Shown here: piece after piece, positions 20,989 through 29,898 of the stretch
Numbering within the stretch: the first letter of the stretch is position 1
Layout: every line of letters starts with the position of its first letter
Origin: Desulforamulus profundi
GTDB taxonomy: Bacteria > Bacillota_B > Desulfotomaculia > Desulfotomaculales > Desulfotomaculaceae
Reading direction: 5' to 3'
NCBI RefSeq assembly: GCF_002607855.1
Contig: NZ_AWQQ01000017.1
Span: 62,001-126,000 of the forward strand
Length of the DNA stretch: 64,000 nt
The notes under the pieces: model-generated
What the model was told of the DNA's origin: nothing
The model's input: only the letters and a program-made list of their open reading frames with translations
Databases searched by the model: none
Translations under genes and position numbers: made by a program

Positions 20989-22851
20989 ATGGCCAAAATA
21001 ACCTTTGATGAAAACAATGCCCTGTTTGCTTTAGACATAGGCACCAGAACCGTGATCGGCATCGTGGTTTCCATGGCGGAAGGACATATGAAAGTTCTGG
21101 CCCAGGCCATGGTGGAACATCAAAGCAGGGCCATGCTGGACGGGCAGATCCACGATATCCCCCGGGTGGCTGAGGCTGTGCAAAAGGTAAAGGCGGAACT
21201 GGAGAAAAAACTCAAAGCCCCTCTGCAAAAAGTGGCCATCGCCGCGGCGGGCCGTTCATTAAAGACCCGCCGGTGCCGGGTGGATCAGGAGTTAATCGAA
21301 GACTTAGAAATTGATGCCATGATGATTCATACCCTGGAACTGATGGGTGTGCAAAGGGCGCAGGAACTTCTGGAACAGGAGACCCGGCAGGGGGGAGAGG
21401 GAGAAAAATTCTTTTGTGTAGGCCACAGTGTGGTGGGGTATTATTTGAATGATTATCCCATCACCAACCTGGAAGGGCACCGGGGTAAAAAAATCGGCGC
21501 CGAGGTGCTGGCTACCTTTTTGCCGGCATCGGTGGTGAACAGCCTGTATACAGTGCTGGCCAGGGTAGGTTTGGAACCCCTATACTTGACCCTGGAGCCC
21601 ATCGCGGCCAGTGAAGTTATCATTCCCGAACAATTACGGCTATTGAACCTGGCCCTGGTGGACGTGGGAGCTGGGACTTCCGACATTGCCATCTCCCGGG
21701 ACGGTACCATCACCGCCTACGGCATGGTACCCACAGCAGGGGATGAAATCACCGAGCTAGTTATGGAAACCCTGATGGTGGACTTTATGACAGCGGAGCA
21801 GATTAAACGCAGTCTCTGGCAGGGCCAGGACATCCGCTACCAGGATGTCCTGGGAACGGAGGTTACCGTTGCCTGTGAGGAAGTCATGCAAATGATTGAG
21901 CCCGCCGTTGAAAACTTGGCCAGCGAAATCGTTCGTCACATTCTGGATTTAAACGGTCAGACGCCGCCCAAGTCTGTTATGTGTGTGGGCGGAGGTTCCC
22001 AGGTACCGTCTCTGGTGGACAGGATTGCGGAAAAACTGGGGCTGATCCAACAGCGGGTGGTTATCCGCAACCGGTCCAATATCAGCAACCTGGTGGATGT
22101 TAAGAAAAAAGACCTGGCAGGTCCCGAGGGAGTAACAGTGGTGGGAATTGCGGCTGTGGCTGCCAGGAAGCAAGGGCAGAACTTTATAACGGTAACGGTA
22201 AACGGGCAGCCCTTTACCCTGTTTAATACCCGGCAGCTCACTGTACTTCAGGCCCTGGGCCTGCTGGAGTTTAATCCCAGGGAATTGTTGGGACGAAACG
22301 GCAAAGACCTGCGTTTTACGTTAAACGGCAAACCAAAAACCGTCTATGGTGAACTGGCGAAACCGGCGGTCATCACTGTGAACGGTCACCCTGCCAATTT
22401 AAAGACCGTGATCAATGACAAAGATATCATTCTGGTGGAAAAGGCAGTGCCTGGTAAAGATGCCGTAGCCAGAGTGGCAGATATTCTGGGGAATCTTCCT
22501 GTGAATGCTCAATCCTGTTGCTTACTGAACGGTCAACCGGCAGGTCCTGAGCAGCTTATCTCTCCGGGAGATGTGTTGGAAGTAACCCTAACCCCGACAC
22601 CTGCAGAAAAACCTTCCCCGCAGCCTGGTCCTGCAGCTTCGGCCCTGCAGGGGAAACCCATCCAAGTCACCGTGAATGGCCAGGCCATTCTAATGGAAGG
22701 AAAAAGTGAATATATTTTAATTGATGTCTTCAATTATTATGAACCGGATATAACCCAATCAAGCGGTATGGTAGAGATTAAAAGAAACGGCAATGCCGTC
22801 GAGTACACGGAAACCCTGCAAGACGGCGATGTCATCGAAATTCGCTGGTGA
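20989..22851 (+). CDS. FtsA/PilM-like ATPase with C-terminal beta-grasp-like repeats
   Basis: 620 residues from ATG 20989 (AGAGGT upstream). Residues about 1-400 are an actin-fold FtsA-like domain: LFALDIGTRTVIGIVV (phosphate 1), LALVDVGAGTSDIAI (phosphate 2) and VMCVGGGSQVPSLVDRIAE (adenosine motif). Residues about 400-620 hold repeated VTVNGQ/FTLNGK/VTVNGH modules linked by a Pro-rich segment and ending GDVIEIRW, resembling small beta-grasp domains. Ordinary FtsA is about 420 residues and ends in a membrane helix, which is absent here. Likely a paralogue of the division ATPase; partner unknown. Monocistronic. Confidence 0.8.
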   Translation: MAKITFDENNALFALDIGTRTVIGIVVSMAEGHMKVLAQAMVEHQSRAMLDGQIHDIPRVAEAVQKVKAELEKKLKAPLQKVAIAAAGRSLKTRRCRVDQELIEDLEIDAMMIHTLELMGVQRAQELLEQETRQGGEGEKFFCVGHSVVGYYLNDYPITNLEGHRGKKIGAEVLATFLPASVVNSLYTVLARVGLEPLYLTLEPIAASEVIIPEQLRLLNLALVDVGAGTSDIAISRDGTITAYGMVPTAGDEITELVMETLMVDFMTAEQIKRSLWQGQDIRYQDVLGTEVTVACEEVMQMIEPAVENLASEIVRHILDLNGQTPPKSVMCVGGGSQVPSLVDRIAEKLGLIQQRVVIRNRSNISNLVDVKKKDLAGPEGVTVVGIAAVAARKQGQNFITVTVNGQPFTLFNTRQLTVLQALGLLEFNPRELLGRNGKDLRFTLNGKPKTVYGELAKPAVITVNGHPANLKTVINDKDIILVEKAVPGKDAVARVADILGNLPVNAQSCCLLNGQPAGPEQLISPGDVLEVTLTPTPAEKPSPQPGPAASALQGKPIQVTVNGQAILMEGKSEYILIDVFNYYEPDITQSSGMVEIKRNGNAVEYTETLQDGDVIEIRW

Positions 22852-22997
22852 GCAGCAAAATAGGGTAGTATGGATGGAGAACCCCTTGCAAGAGTACCAC
22901 GGCTGTACGCTTATTTTCCCTGGGGGTTAGGCACCGTTTTTTCCCGACCGGAAAGCTCTGTTTAGAGGGCCATTAGATAGAGGAAGGTATGAAAGAC

Positions 22998-23461
22998 ATG
23001 CCGGCGAAAATCATCATCGATGCGGACGCCTGTCCCAAAACGGTATTATCAATTGCCCGGAAAATATGTGATGAATTGCTCCTGGAACTTTGGACGGTGG
23101 CCAGCTTTGAGCACAATGTTTCTTCGCAGCACCATGTTGTGGTGGGCAATGCCTCGCAAGAAACAGATATTCAAATCATGAATCTGACCAGACGGGGTGA
23201 CATCGTTGTCACCCAGGACTGGGGTCTGGCCGCCATCATCCTAGCCAAAGGGGCCGGGGCCATTTCCCCTTGGGGCAAAATATTTCGGGAAGATACCATT
23301 GATTTTATGCTGGAAGAAAGAGAAATGAAAGCCAAACACCGCAGGGCCGGCGGGCGTACCAAGGGCCCCGCAAACGCACCGCCGAGGACGACCTTCGCTT
23401 TGAGGTCCAGCTAAGAAAACTTATCGAAGAAACTCAAAATGACAAAGGCAGGCGCCATTAA
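22998..23461 (+). CDS. yqxD: YaiI/YqxD family (DUF188) protein; one frameshift
   Basis: A PIN-like-fold family of unknown function. [16 protein letters not shown] at the N-terminus and [20 protein letters not shown] are the family motifs, with conserved acidic residues. ATG 22998 is preferred because AGGAAGG lies ten bases upstream; the ATG at 22989 touches it. A one-base loss in the CCCC run at 23366-23369 breaks the tail. Restored, it reads [20 protein letters not shown] and ends at 23461, about 154 residues. The preceding gap 22852-22988 has no clear feature. Confidence 0.87.
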
Positions 23462-23808
23462 CAATAATTGTATCCCTGTGCTTATATTAAATCTATTAAA
23501 TCTGGTTTTTTCAACTTTCAGGTGTTAACATTATTCTGAAAATGGTTAACAATAAGTATTTGATTGCAAGAAAAATAATCATAATTTTGTGTCATTTCTG
23601 TTAAATTTTTTTAGCATAAGTTCGAATCTTAGCAGGAAATTCTGAAATTTTTGTCGAAATATCGAAATGTTATCATACCATATTTTTTATTGGTTTAGCC
23701 CGGTCATACCACCATACCAATTAAGTGCCTGGGGGGTGGCACCGGTGAAATTTAAGGAAAAGGGAATCCATTACAATTCAAAGCAATAAAACAATGGAGG
23801 GATCTCAA
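23462..23808 (+). other. AT-rich intergenic region before glcD
   Basis: A 347-bp gap. Contains T-rich tracts and a probable promoter region for glcD-glcF but no gene or recognisable riboswitch. Confidence 0.5.
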
Positions 23809-25188
23809 ATGTCCAAGGCACAAGCAATTGAAGCATTAGTCAAGGCAATCGGCAAAGAAAACGTTGTTACCGAGCACGAAGAATTGGTTTGTTATTCCTT
23901 TGATGCTACTGCAGATATGCCTAGTCAGTTACCTGATGTTGTGGTAACTCCCCAAAGCACCAACGACGTGGTAGAAATTATTAAAGTGGCAAGTCAGTAT
24001 AAGATGCCTGTATATCCCAGGGGTTCCGGCACCAACCTGAGCGGCGGCACCATTCCCCTGCAGGGCGGCATCGTTCTAAGAACCCAAAAAATGAACAAAA
24101 TCGTAGAGATTGACGCCGATAACCTGGTGGCTGTTGTACAGCCCGGGGTTATTATCAACGACCTGAATACTGCCGTGGCTCCCTTTGGTTTGATTTATCC
24201 CCCGGACCCCGGCACCGTTGCCACCGCAACCATGGGCGGCAGTGTTTCCGAATGCTCCGGCGGTCTGAGAGGACTTAAGTATGGTGTAACCAAACACTAC
24301 GTCATGGGTGTGGAAGTGGTTATGGCTGACGGTACTGTGGCACGCTTTGGCGGCAAAACCGTTAAAAACGTAACCGCCTATGATATGGTTAAGCTGTTCA
24401 CCGGTGCAGAAGGCACCCTGGGCATTATTACTGAAATTACCGCTAAGTTAATTCCTGCTCCGGAAGCCAAAAAGTCCATGCTGGCTGTTTTCAACAAACT
24501 GGAAGATGCCGGCAATACCGTAACGGAGATCGTTCGCAGCAAAGTGATTCCCGCCACCATGGAAATCATGGACCAGGTAACCATTCGCACCGTGGAGAAC
24601 TTTGCTAAAGTGGGTCTTCCAACCGATGCTGAAGCGGTCTTGCTGATCGAAGTGGACGGCATTCCCGAGGTGGTGGAGCGCGAGGCAGCCACTGTGGTAA
24701 AAGTGGTGGAAAAGAACAACGGGAAAATTAAGGTGGCAAAAGACGACAAAGAACGTGACGGCCTCTGGGCAGCCCGTCGTGCAGCACTGCCTGCGCTGGC
24801 TCAGGTGAAACCCACCACCGTTTTGGAAGACGCCACAGTACCCCGCAGCAGGCTGACCGATATGTTGGTGGCCCTGCAGGACATTGCTAAAAAGTATGAC
24901 TTGCTGATTGGGACCTTCGGTCACGCCGGCGACGGCAACCTGCACCCCACCATCCTTACCGATGAGCGCAACACCGAAGAAATGAAGCGGGTACACCAGG
25001 CAGTGGATGAAATCTTTAAGATTGCCCTGGAGTTTGGCGGCACCATCAGCGGCGAGCACGGTATCGGTATGGCCAAGGCCAAGTACCTGCCGCTGGAATT
25101 CGGCGAGCACGGTGTGGAAGTTATGAAAAAAGTAAAAAGAGCCCTGGATCCGGATAACTTAATGAACCCCGGCAAAATGATGGGCTAA
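23809..25188 (+). CDS. glcD: FAD-linked 2-hydroxyacid (lactate/glycolate) dehydrogenase subunit GlcD
   Basis: 459 residues, intact, in the FAD-binding PCMH/VAO family. YPRGSGTNLSGGTIPLQGG is the pyrophosphate loop. TGAEGTLGIITEITAKLIP and GTFGHAGDGNLHPTIL mark the FAD-oxidase C-terminal domain with its His pair, and ISGEHGIGMAKAKYLPLE is the end signature. Oxidises D-lactate or glycolate and passes electrons to the neighbouring Fe-S protein. ATG 23809 with GGAGGG upstream. Fourteen bp to glcF. Confidence 0.92.
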   Translation: MSKAQAIEALVKAIGKENVVTEHEELVCYSFDATADMPSQLPDVVVTPQSTNDVVEIIKVASQYKMPVYPRGSGTNLSGGTIPLQGGIVLRTQKMNKIVEIDADNLVAVVQPGVIINDLNTAVAPFGLIYPPDPGTVATATMGGSVSECSGGLRGLKYGVTKHYVMGVEVVMADGTVARFGGKTVKNVTAYDMVKLFTGAEGTLGIITEITAKLIPAPEAKKSMLAVFNKLEDAGNTVTEIVRSKVIPATMEIMDQVTIRTVENFAKVGLPTDAEAVLLIEVDGIPEVVEREAATVVKVVEKNNGKIKVAKDDKERDGLWAARRAALPALAQVKPTTVLEDATVPRSRLTDMLVALQDIAKKYDLLIGTFGHAGDGNLHPTILTDERNTEEMKRVHQAVDEIFKIALEFGGTISGEHGIGMAKAKYLPLEFGEHGVEVMKKVKRALDPDNLMNPGKMMG

Positions 25189-25202
25189 AGGAGGGCGGCT
25201 GC

Positions 25203-26468
25203 ATGGCAATCTACGATAACATGAAGCATATTGAAGAAGAACTCATCAAGTGTATGAAGTGCGGGAACTGCCAGGCCGTTTGTCCCGTCTACAAGGAGAC
25301 ACTCTCCGAGTCCGGGGTGGCCAGGGGTAAAATTCAACTAGCCGCTAAAATTCTCAAGGGGGAAGCAAAGTATACCCCGGAGCTTTATAAGAAGTTCGAC
25401 CTTTGCCTGCAGTGCCAGGCCTGTACTGCCAACTGTCCTTGCGGCGTGAAGGCCCACAAAATTATCCTAGCAGGCAGGGCCGAGCTGGCAAGACAGCAAA
25501 TGCTGCCCTTTGCCAAAAAAGCAGCCTTTAATGTCCTCAAGTCTCCCAAATTATTTGATTTTGGACTTCGCATGGGAAGCGCCTTCCAGGGCCTGGCCTT
25601 CAAGAGAAGCGGCAGCGGCATGAGCCCCCGTTTCCCCATTGGTCTGGAAATGCGCCGGGTCATGCCCCCTCTGGCTGACAAACCCCTGCGCTCCTGGCTG
25701 CCCGAAGTGAATAAGGCGCCGAACTCCCGCAAAAAGGTGGCTTTCTTTACTGGCTGTGTAACCAACTATATTTATACCTCCGTCGGTCAGGCCGTGGTGG
25801 ACGTACTGAATCGTAACGGCGCCGATGTTATCATTCCCAAAGAGCAGCACTGCTGCGGCGCTCCCGCCTTAATTAACGGTGATGTGGAAACCGGCAAAGC
25901 TATGGCCAGGTCCCATGTGGACATTTTCAGCGAGCATGATGTGGATGCCATCATCACCGTGTGCGGCACCTGCGGTGGCTCCTTTGAGCAAAAGTATGTA
26001 GAGCTGCTGGCAGACGACCCTGTCTATGCGGCAAAAGCCAAGGCCATTGCCAAGAAGGTACGCGATATTTCTGAATACCTGGTGGATGATCTGAAGGTCA
26101 ACTTTGCAAAACTGGGCAACGTACCCATGACCTTTACCTACCACGAACCCTGCCACATTGGCAGAGGCATGGGTTTGACCCGCCAGCCCCTGGAAATGCT
26201 GACCAAGATTCCCGGCATCAACTACAAACCCATGAAGCAGCCCAACCGCTGCTGCGGTGGTGCCGGTTCATTCAGCTTAACGAACTACCCGGTGTCCTAC
26301 CAAATCCTTAAGAAGAAAGTAGATGATATCCAGGGCACCAATTCCACTGTGGTGGTCACAGGCTGCGGTTCCTGCCGCATGCAACTGGAAGACGGGTTAG
26401 CCCAGGAAAAAATGCCGCATAAAGTGATGCACGTCATTGAAGTGGTACTGATGGCGTATCAAAAATGA
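25203..26468 (+). CDS. glcF: (Fe-S)-binding lactate/glycolate oxidase subunit GlcF
   Basis: 421 residues, intact. Two [4Fe-4S] motifs at the N-terminus (CMKCGNCQAVCP and CLQCQACTANCP). Two cysteine-rich CCG domains follow (EQHCCGAPALINGDV with VCGTCGG; CCGGAGSFSL with VVTGCGSCRMQLE) as in GlcF and HdrB/D proteins. Electron acceptor for GlcD, probably feeding quinone or Etf. Adjacent downstream are decayed etfB, etfA and glcD remnants. Confidence 0.92.
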   Translation: MAIYDNMKHIEEELIKCMKCGNCQAVCPVYKETLSESGVARGKIQLAAKILKGEAKYTPELYKKFDLCLQCQACTANCPCGVKAHKIILAGRAELARQQMLPFAKKAAFNVLKSPKLFDFGLRMGSAFQGLAFKRSGSGMSPRFPIGLEMRRVMPPLADKPLRSWLPEVNKAPNSRKKVAFFTGCVTNYIYTSVGQAVVDVLNRNGADVIIPKEQHCCGAPALINGDVETGKAMARSHVDIFSEHDVDAIITVCGTCGGSFEQKYVELLADDPVYAAKAKAIAKKVRDISEYLVDDLKVNFAKLGNVPMTFTYHEPCHIGRGMGLTRQPLEMLTKIPGINYKPMKQPNRCCGGAGSFSLTNYPVSYQILKKKVDDIQGTNSTVVVTGCGSCRMQLEDGLAQEKMPHKVMHVIEVVLMAYQK

Positions 26469-26697
26469 ACCGGGATTTCCGACACTTAACGGTAAACTGA
26501 AGGCCAAGCAGGTGGAAATTCCCGTTTGGGGAAATGAAGAACTGGGTTTGGACAAGAGCGTGTTAGGTTTGGGCGGTTCCCCTACCAGAGTGGTTAAAGT
26601 ATTCAGCCCGAAACTTTCCCGGGACACCATTATGAAAAAAGCTGACGGCACTACCGCACCGGTGGATGAACTGGTTCATTTCCTTACCGCCAGTTAA
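26466..26697 (+). pseudogene. C-terminal remnant of a second EtfB
   Basis: Reads FPTLNGKLKAKQVEIPVWG, then LGLGGSPTRVVKVFSP and ends ELVHFLTAS, the last third of an EtfB subunit. About 180 N-terminal residues are missing. It begins right at the glcF stop codon, so a deletion joined the two. Not the same sequence as etfB at 7.2 kb. Confidence 0.8.
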
Positions 26698-26700
26698 GTT

Positions 26701-27129
26701 GTGTATTGCTGGGCGATGAAATCCAAAATGTACAAGAGGTCATTGTTCACCATTGACCCGGAGATCAAGATTCTGCTGCAGACCCGTCCTGCCATTGGCG
26801 GTAACATTATGGCTACCATTAAGACGCCTAACCATCGCCCCCAAATGGCCACCGTGCGTCCAAAATCCGCCAAGCCTGCTGCTGCAGACCCTTACCGTAC
26901 AGGTGAAATCATCATCAAGGAATACGACGGGGCTGTTTTTATGACTCCTGAAAAGTTCCTCGAGATTCAGCATATGGCAGGCATGCAGACTTCCGAGATT
27001 ATCGTAGCGATCAACAAAGATCCCGAAGCCCAATTTTTTAAGGTGGCGGACTTCGGAATCGTGGGAGATGTATTCGAAGTTGTTCCCATGCTGATTGAAG
27101 CCATTAAGAAAATGAAAGCCACTGCATAA
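26701..27129 (+). pseudogene. Internally deleted remnant of a second EtfA
   Basis: One frame keeps an N-terminal EtfA piece ([16 protein letters not shown]). Another then jumps to [20 protein letters not shown]. After [13 protein letters not shown] it jumps again to [20 protein letters not shown] and ends [15 protein letters not shown]. At least two internal blocks, including most of the FAD domain's central part, are gone. No ferredoxin extension is left. Non-functional. Confidence 0.8.
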
Positions 27130-27142
27130 GGGGGGAAGAAAG

Positions 27143-28346
27143 ATGCAATTTAACAAAGTAAATGACCGGATCATTGAAGAATTAAAGACCATTGTTGGTG
27201 CAGCAAACGTTCTGAACGAGCATGAGAAGATGGAGATGTACGCCAGGGACGAAGTATCTGACCAGTTGTGGGAAAAGATGCCCGAGGTTGTGGTAAAACC
27301 GGAAATGCCCGGCAGGTCAGTGAGATCGTAAAGCTTGCCAACCGTGAGCTTGTCCCCTTAACGCCCAAGGGGTGGCGGCACCGTGGCTACCAACGCCGGA
27401 GGCAACAAAGCGGTTAAGTACGGGGTAACGACCCGTCATATTTACGGACTGGAAATTGTTATGCCCAATGGCAACATTGTAACATTCGGCGGCAAAAACG
27501 TTAAGGACGTAACCGGTTATGATATCGTGCACCTGATGGTTAGTTCCGAAGGAACACTGGGCATCGTAACGAAAATATGGCTTAAATTAATGCCCCTGCC
27601 TAAATATGTAGCGGACTTGTTAATTCCCTTTGCTGATATGCAGACCGCCATAAAAATTGTACCGAAAATCATGACTGCCGGCATTATTCCAACCTGCCTG
27701 GAGTTTATGGACATTGTCTATAAAGGCTGCCGAAATGTATTTAAACAAAAAACTGCCTTACAGTGATGCCGGAGCGTATATTATCTGTGAGGTAGACGGA
27801 ACATCCGAAACCCAGGTGCAGGACGACTATGAAACAATAGGAAAGCTGTGCCAGGAAAACGGTGCGCTGGAAGTGTTTGTGGCAGACAACAAGTTAACCC
27901 AGGAGAGGATATGGAAAGCACGGAAGAGTTATGCAAAAGCCATTCGCATGCTCAGCCCTGTTTATTGTATGGAAGACATTGTTTTCCCGGTTTCCAATAT
28001 ACCCAAGTGCCTTGAGGCCATCGAGCGCATATCCCAGAAATAAGACTGCAAGATCCCCAGCTGGGGTCATGCCGGCGACGGCAACATTCACGCAACCATT
28101 CTCCGGGAAGGACGTGATGAACACGCCTGGCATGACCTGAAGGAGAATGTGTTGGGCGAACTGTATGAAGTGGTCTATACGAACTGGGCGGCAACCTGTC
28201 GGGCGAACACGGTATCGGGGCCAAGCGGGCAGAAGCCATGAACAAACATATGAGCGAAGCCCAGCTTACTGTTCTGAGATCCATTAAAAACGCCCTGGAC
28301 CCCAACGGGATTATGAACCCCGGTAAAGTACTGGTACTCCAGTAGA
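27143..28346 (+). pseudogene. Decayed GlcD/LctD-type FAD oxidase
   Basis: Starts MQFNKVNDRIIEELKTI with a good ribosome binding site. The flavin loop region is deleted: TPKGGGGT-like sequence runs straight into VATNAGGNKAVKYG. Further damage: a frameshift near 27718, a TAC-to-TAA nonsense change at 28041-28043 (RISQK stop DCKIPSWGHAGDGN) and a two-base insertion near 28177. The end, ALDPNGIMNPGKVLVLQ at 28346, is recognisable. With the etfB and etfA remnants it matches the LctBCD gene order of bifurcating lactate dehydrogenase. Confidence 0.85.
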
Positions 28347-28455
28347 AATCGTAATGCATCTAAAACGGGTGGAGTTCCGCCTGTCAGGATGTTTAAAAAA
28401 CATTTAAAAAAACTACCGTAAAAATAAATAGAAGAGTATAAATAACCTTGTTATA

Positions 28456-28483
28456 GAAAAACCCCGGAAACCCGGGGTTTTCT
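28456..28483 (+). terminator. Terminator after the decayed lct locus
   Basis: AAAACCCCGG aaa CCGGGGTTTTCT-type stem-loop, compact and GC-rich. Confidence 0.8.
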
Positions 28484-28659
28484 CTTGTGATAATTCTAAT
28501 TTCCTTCTTTTTTCTTGTCTTTAACATTCATTGCATAACTTTAAATATGTTATGCATTGGGCATGTTTCTGAGGCTCATTTATAGTTACCACGGTGCTAT
28601 AGCACTCCTGCGGCCTGTTCTTTGGATTTGCAGTGAAGCACGATGGTATCTTTTACAGT

Positions 28660-28850
28660 CTAACGCATTTCTTCTTTTGATTTTTTGTACTCGTCAGAGG
28701 TAATTTCGTTTTTGTCATGCCTGGATTTAAGGGTGTCTAGAGCGTTTTCTCTGAGAGCATTTTTGACACCGGCATTGACGGCCCAGTAGACTACCAAACC
28801 CAACAGCGCAAGTGGATGAGCATCATAAAGATCATACCGAACCATCCCAT
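28660..28850 (-). CDS. Small SHOCT-domain membrane protein; one frameshift
   Basis: After restoring one base near 28814 the protein starts MGWFGMIFMMLI, continues as a membrane segment (PLALLGLVVYWAVN) and ends with a SHOCT motif (LKSRHDKNEITSDEYKKSKEEM). SHOCT domains are short oligomerisation modules at the ends of small membrane proteins. Its 5' side runs directly into the downstream edge of repeat copy 1, so its native upstream region was probably replaced. No good ribosome binding site is visible. Confidence 0.65.
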
Positions 28851-28918
28851 GCCGTAACCTGGTTTCTGAAAGCTAAACATATCTGATTTATACAGGATAA
28901 TCCAGATTCATTTAGTTT

Positions 28919-29128
28919 TCTCTCCCGCCGACTAACGAGAGGCAGTGTCACAGGATTCAACTGCTAGGCCATAAGCTCTCGCTTATGTTCCGGGTGGATC
29001 ACCCCGCAGGGTTCCCCGCCGCTGCCTAAAGCAAACGTACTGCCCGGAGAAGGTGTTACCTCCACCTGGATTGATAGTATTCCATGCCCGACTTTCACAG
29101 CGTGTCTTTGCGACATGGAAATATTTAC
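28919..29128 (-). ncRNA. Structured leader RNA, candidate ydaO-type (c-di-AMP) riboswitch, copy 1
   Basis: Read on the minus strand: an opening stem TTCCATG/CATGGAA, a GGAG/CTCC hairpin, then GGCGGGGAACCC and GGGGTGATCC, a CATAAGC-GAGA-GCTTATG tetraloop hairpin, and GAATCCTGTGACA followed by CTCGTTAGTCGGCG. The GCGGGGAACC...GGGGTGA and GAATCC...CTCGT blocks resemble the conserved core of ydaO/yuaA riboswitches. The ydaO assignment is from memory of the consensus and is tentative; the strong secondary structure is seen directly. Confidence 0.45.
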
Positions 29129-29137
29129 ATCATTGTT

Positions 29138-29166
29138 ATTCTAGCAGTCTTTATGATTAATTACAA
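29138..29166 (-). promoter_or_regulatory. Promoter within repeat copy 1
   Basis: Minus strand TTGTAA, 17-bp spacer, TAGAAT. It would start transcription about 10 bp before the structured RNA. The same arrangement occurs in copy 2. Confidence 0.65.
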
Positions 29167-29345
29167 CTGTGAAACCGCAAGAAACAGGTTTTTTCACCTC
29201 CTGTTTTATTGCTTTTTTAGCAGATTTAAATAGCTATTTAGTAACTGCTTCAAACTTCCATTATCAAATAATAACTAAGTTTATACCCTATATTATAATA
29301 CACTGTTACGAACTATTTATTACCCGTTTATTACATTATACTTAC

Positions 29346-29528
29346 TTATCGGTGGCATTCCTCCCGAAAAACCTTACAAAAGGTTTCCGTCAACAGCAGC
29401 ACATGATCGATAAATTCATCCGGATAACTCAAGCCTCTGGAAGCAAAAAATTCAGGATCCTCCAGGTAAACGGACACCGGGTGCCTGCCAAAAACATTGA
29501 TAAACTGCTCCATGGATGATATGGTCAT
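29346..29528 (-). CDS. Small hypothetical protein, 60 residues
   Basis: ATG 29528 (MTISSMEQFINVFG) has a strong GGGAGGGG ribosome binding site seven bases upstream, which decides this start over one 42 bases earlier. Acidic and aromatic, no membrane segment, no known motif. Unrecognised. Confidence 0.6.
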   Translation of the reverse strand: MTISSMEQFINVFGRHPVSVYLEDPEFFASRGLSYPDEFIDHVLLLTETFCKVFREECHR

Positions 29529-29620
29529 ACTATCCCCTCCCAAGAGCAGTTTAGCAACATAATGTGACATTACAATTAATCTTCTGTTATTAATCCATTA
29601 AATTCTGTTTATAATTGTAG

Positions 29621-29642
29621 AAAAGCCTCCCCGGGAGAGGCC
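29621..29642 (-). terminator. Hairpin terminator after the peroxiredoxin remnant
   Basis: GCCTCtcccggGGAGGC followed by TTTT on the minus strand. Confidence 0.6.
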
Positions 29643-29654
29643 TTGGTGTCACCT

Positions 29655-29780
29655 TTAAACTCTGCCTACCATGCTGAAATCCCTTTTAATGCCCGGCATA
29701 CCCGGTTGCCAGCCCGCAGGCACCCCCAGGCCGGTGGCAGCCTCAAACTGCAGTCCCTGAATAACCCGGATGATTTCATC
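29655..29780 (-). pseudogene. C-terminal remnant of a peroxiredoxin
   Basis: Reads DEIIRVIQGLQFEAATGLGV then PAGWQPGMPGIKRDF, matching the end of Prx/AhpC proteins (EIIRxxxALQ...PANWxPGD). The thioredoxin-fold body with the peroxidatic Cys is missing. Only about 41 codons remain. Confidence 0.55.
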
Positions 29781-29898
29781 TTATTGTACGTAGCAGCATC
29801 ATTATTTGACACTGGACAAAACATCATGGTTTTAACTTTACAGCGAAAAGTTTGTTTGGTTTAATTATGAAAGATGGTTTTATAGGAGGGTATTGCCA

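Larger units (their letters stand above)
28858..29255 (-). repeat. Long direct repeat, copy 1 (promoter plus structured leader)
   Basis: A 398-bp segment nearly identical (a few substitutions and short indels) to 35157-35550, in the same orientation. It carries a promoter, a structured RNA and, on the plus strand, a hairpin AAACAGG/CCTGTTT. Identity ends abruptly on both sides (CCTGG on the left, CAAAC on the right). It lies upstream of the SHOCT gene; copy 2 lies upstream of the thymidylate-kinase-like pair. Confidence 0.9.

Noticed and set aside
28858..29255. Repeat as an IS200/IS605 (TnpB) relic or HEARO/omega-RNA element
   Set aside because: No transposase or nuclease remnant is translatable in either copy. 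The promoter-then-RNA-then-gene arrangement fits a leader better. Not fully excluded; a covariance search would decide.
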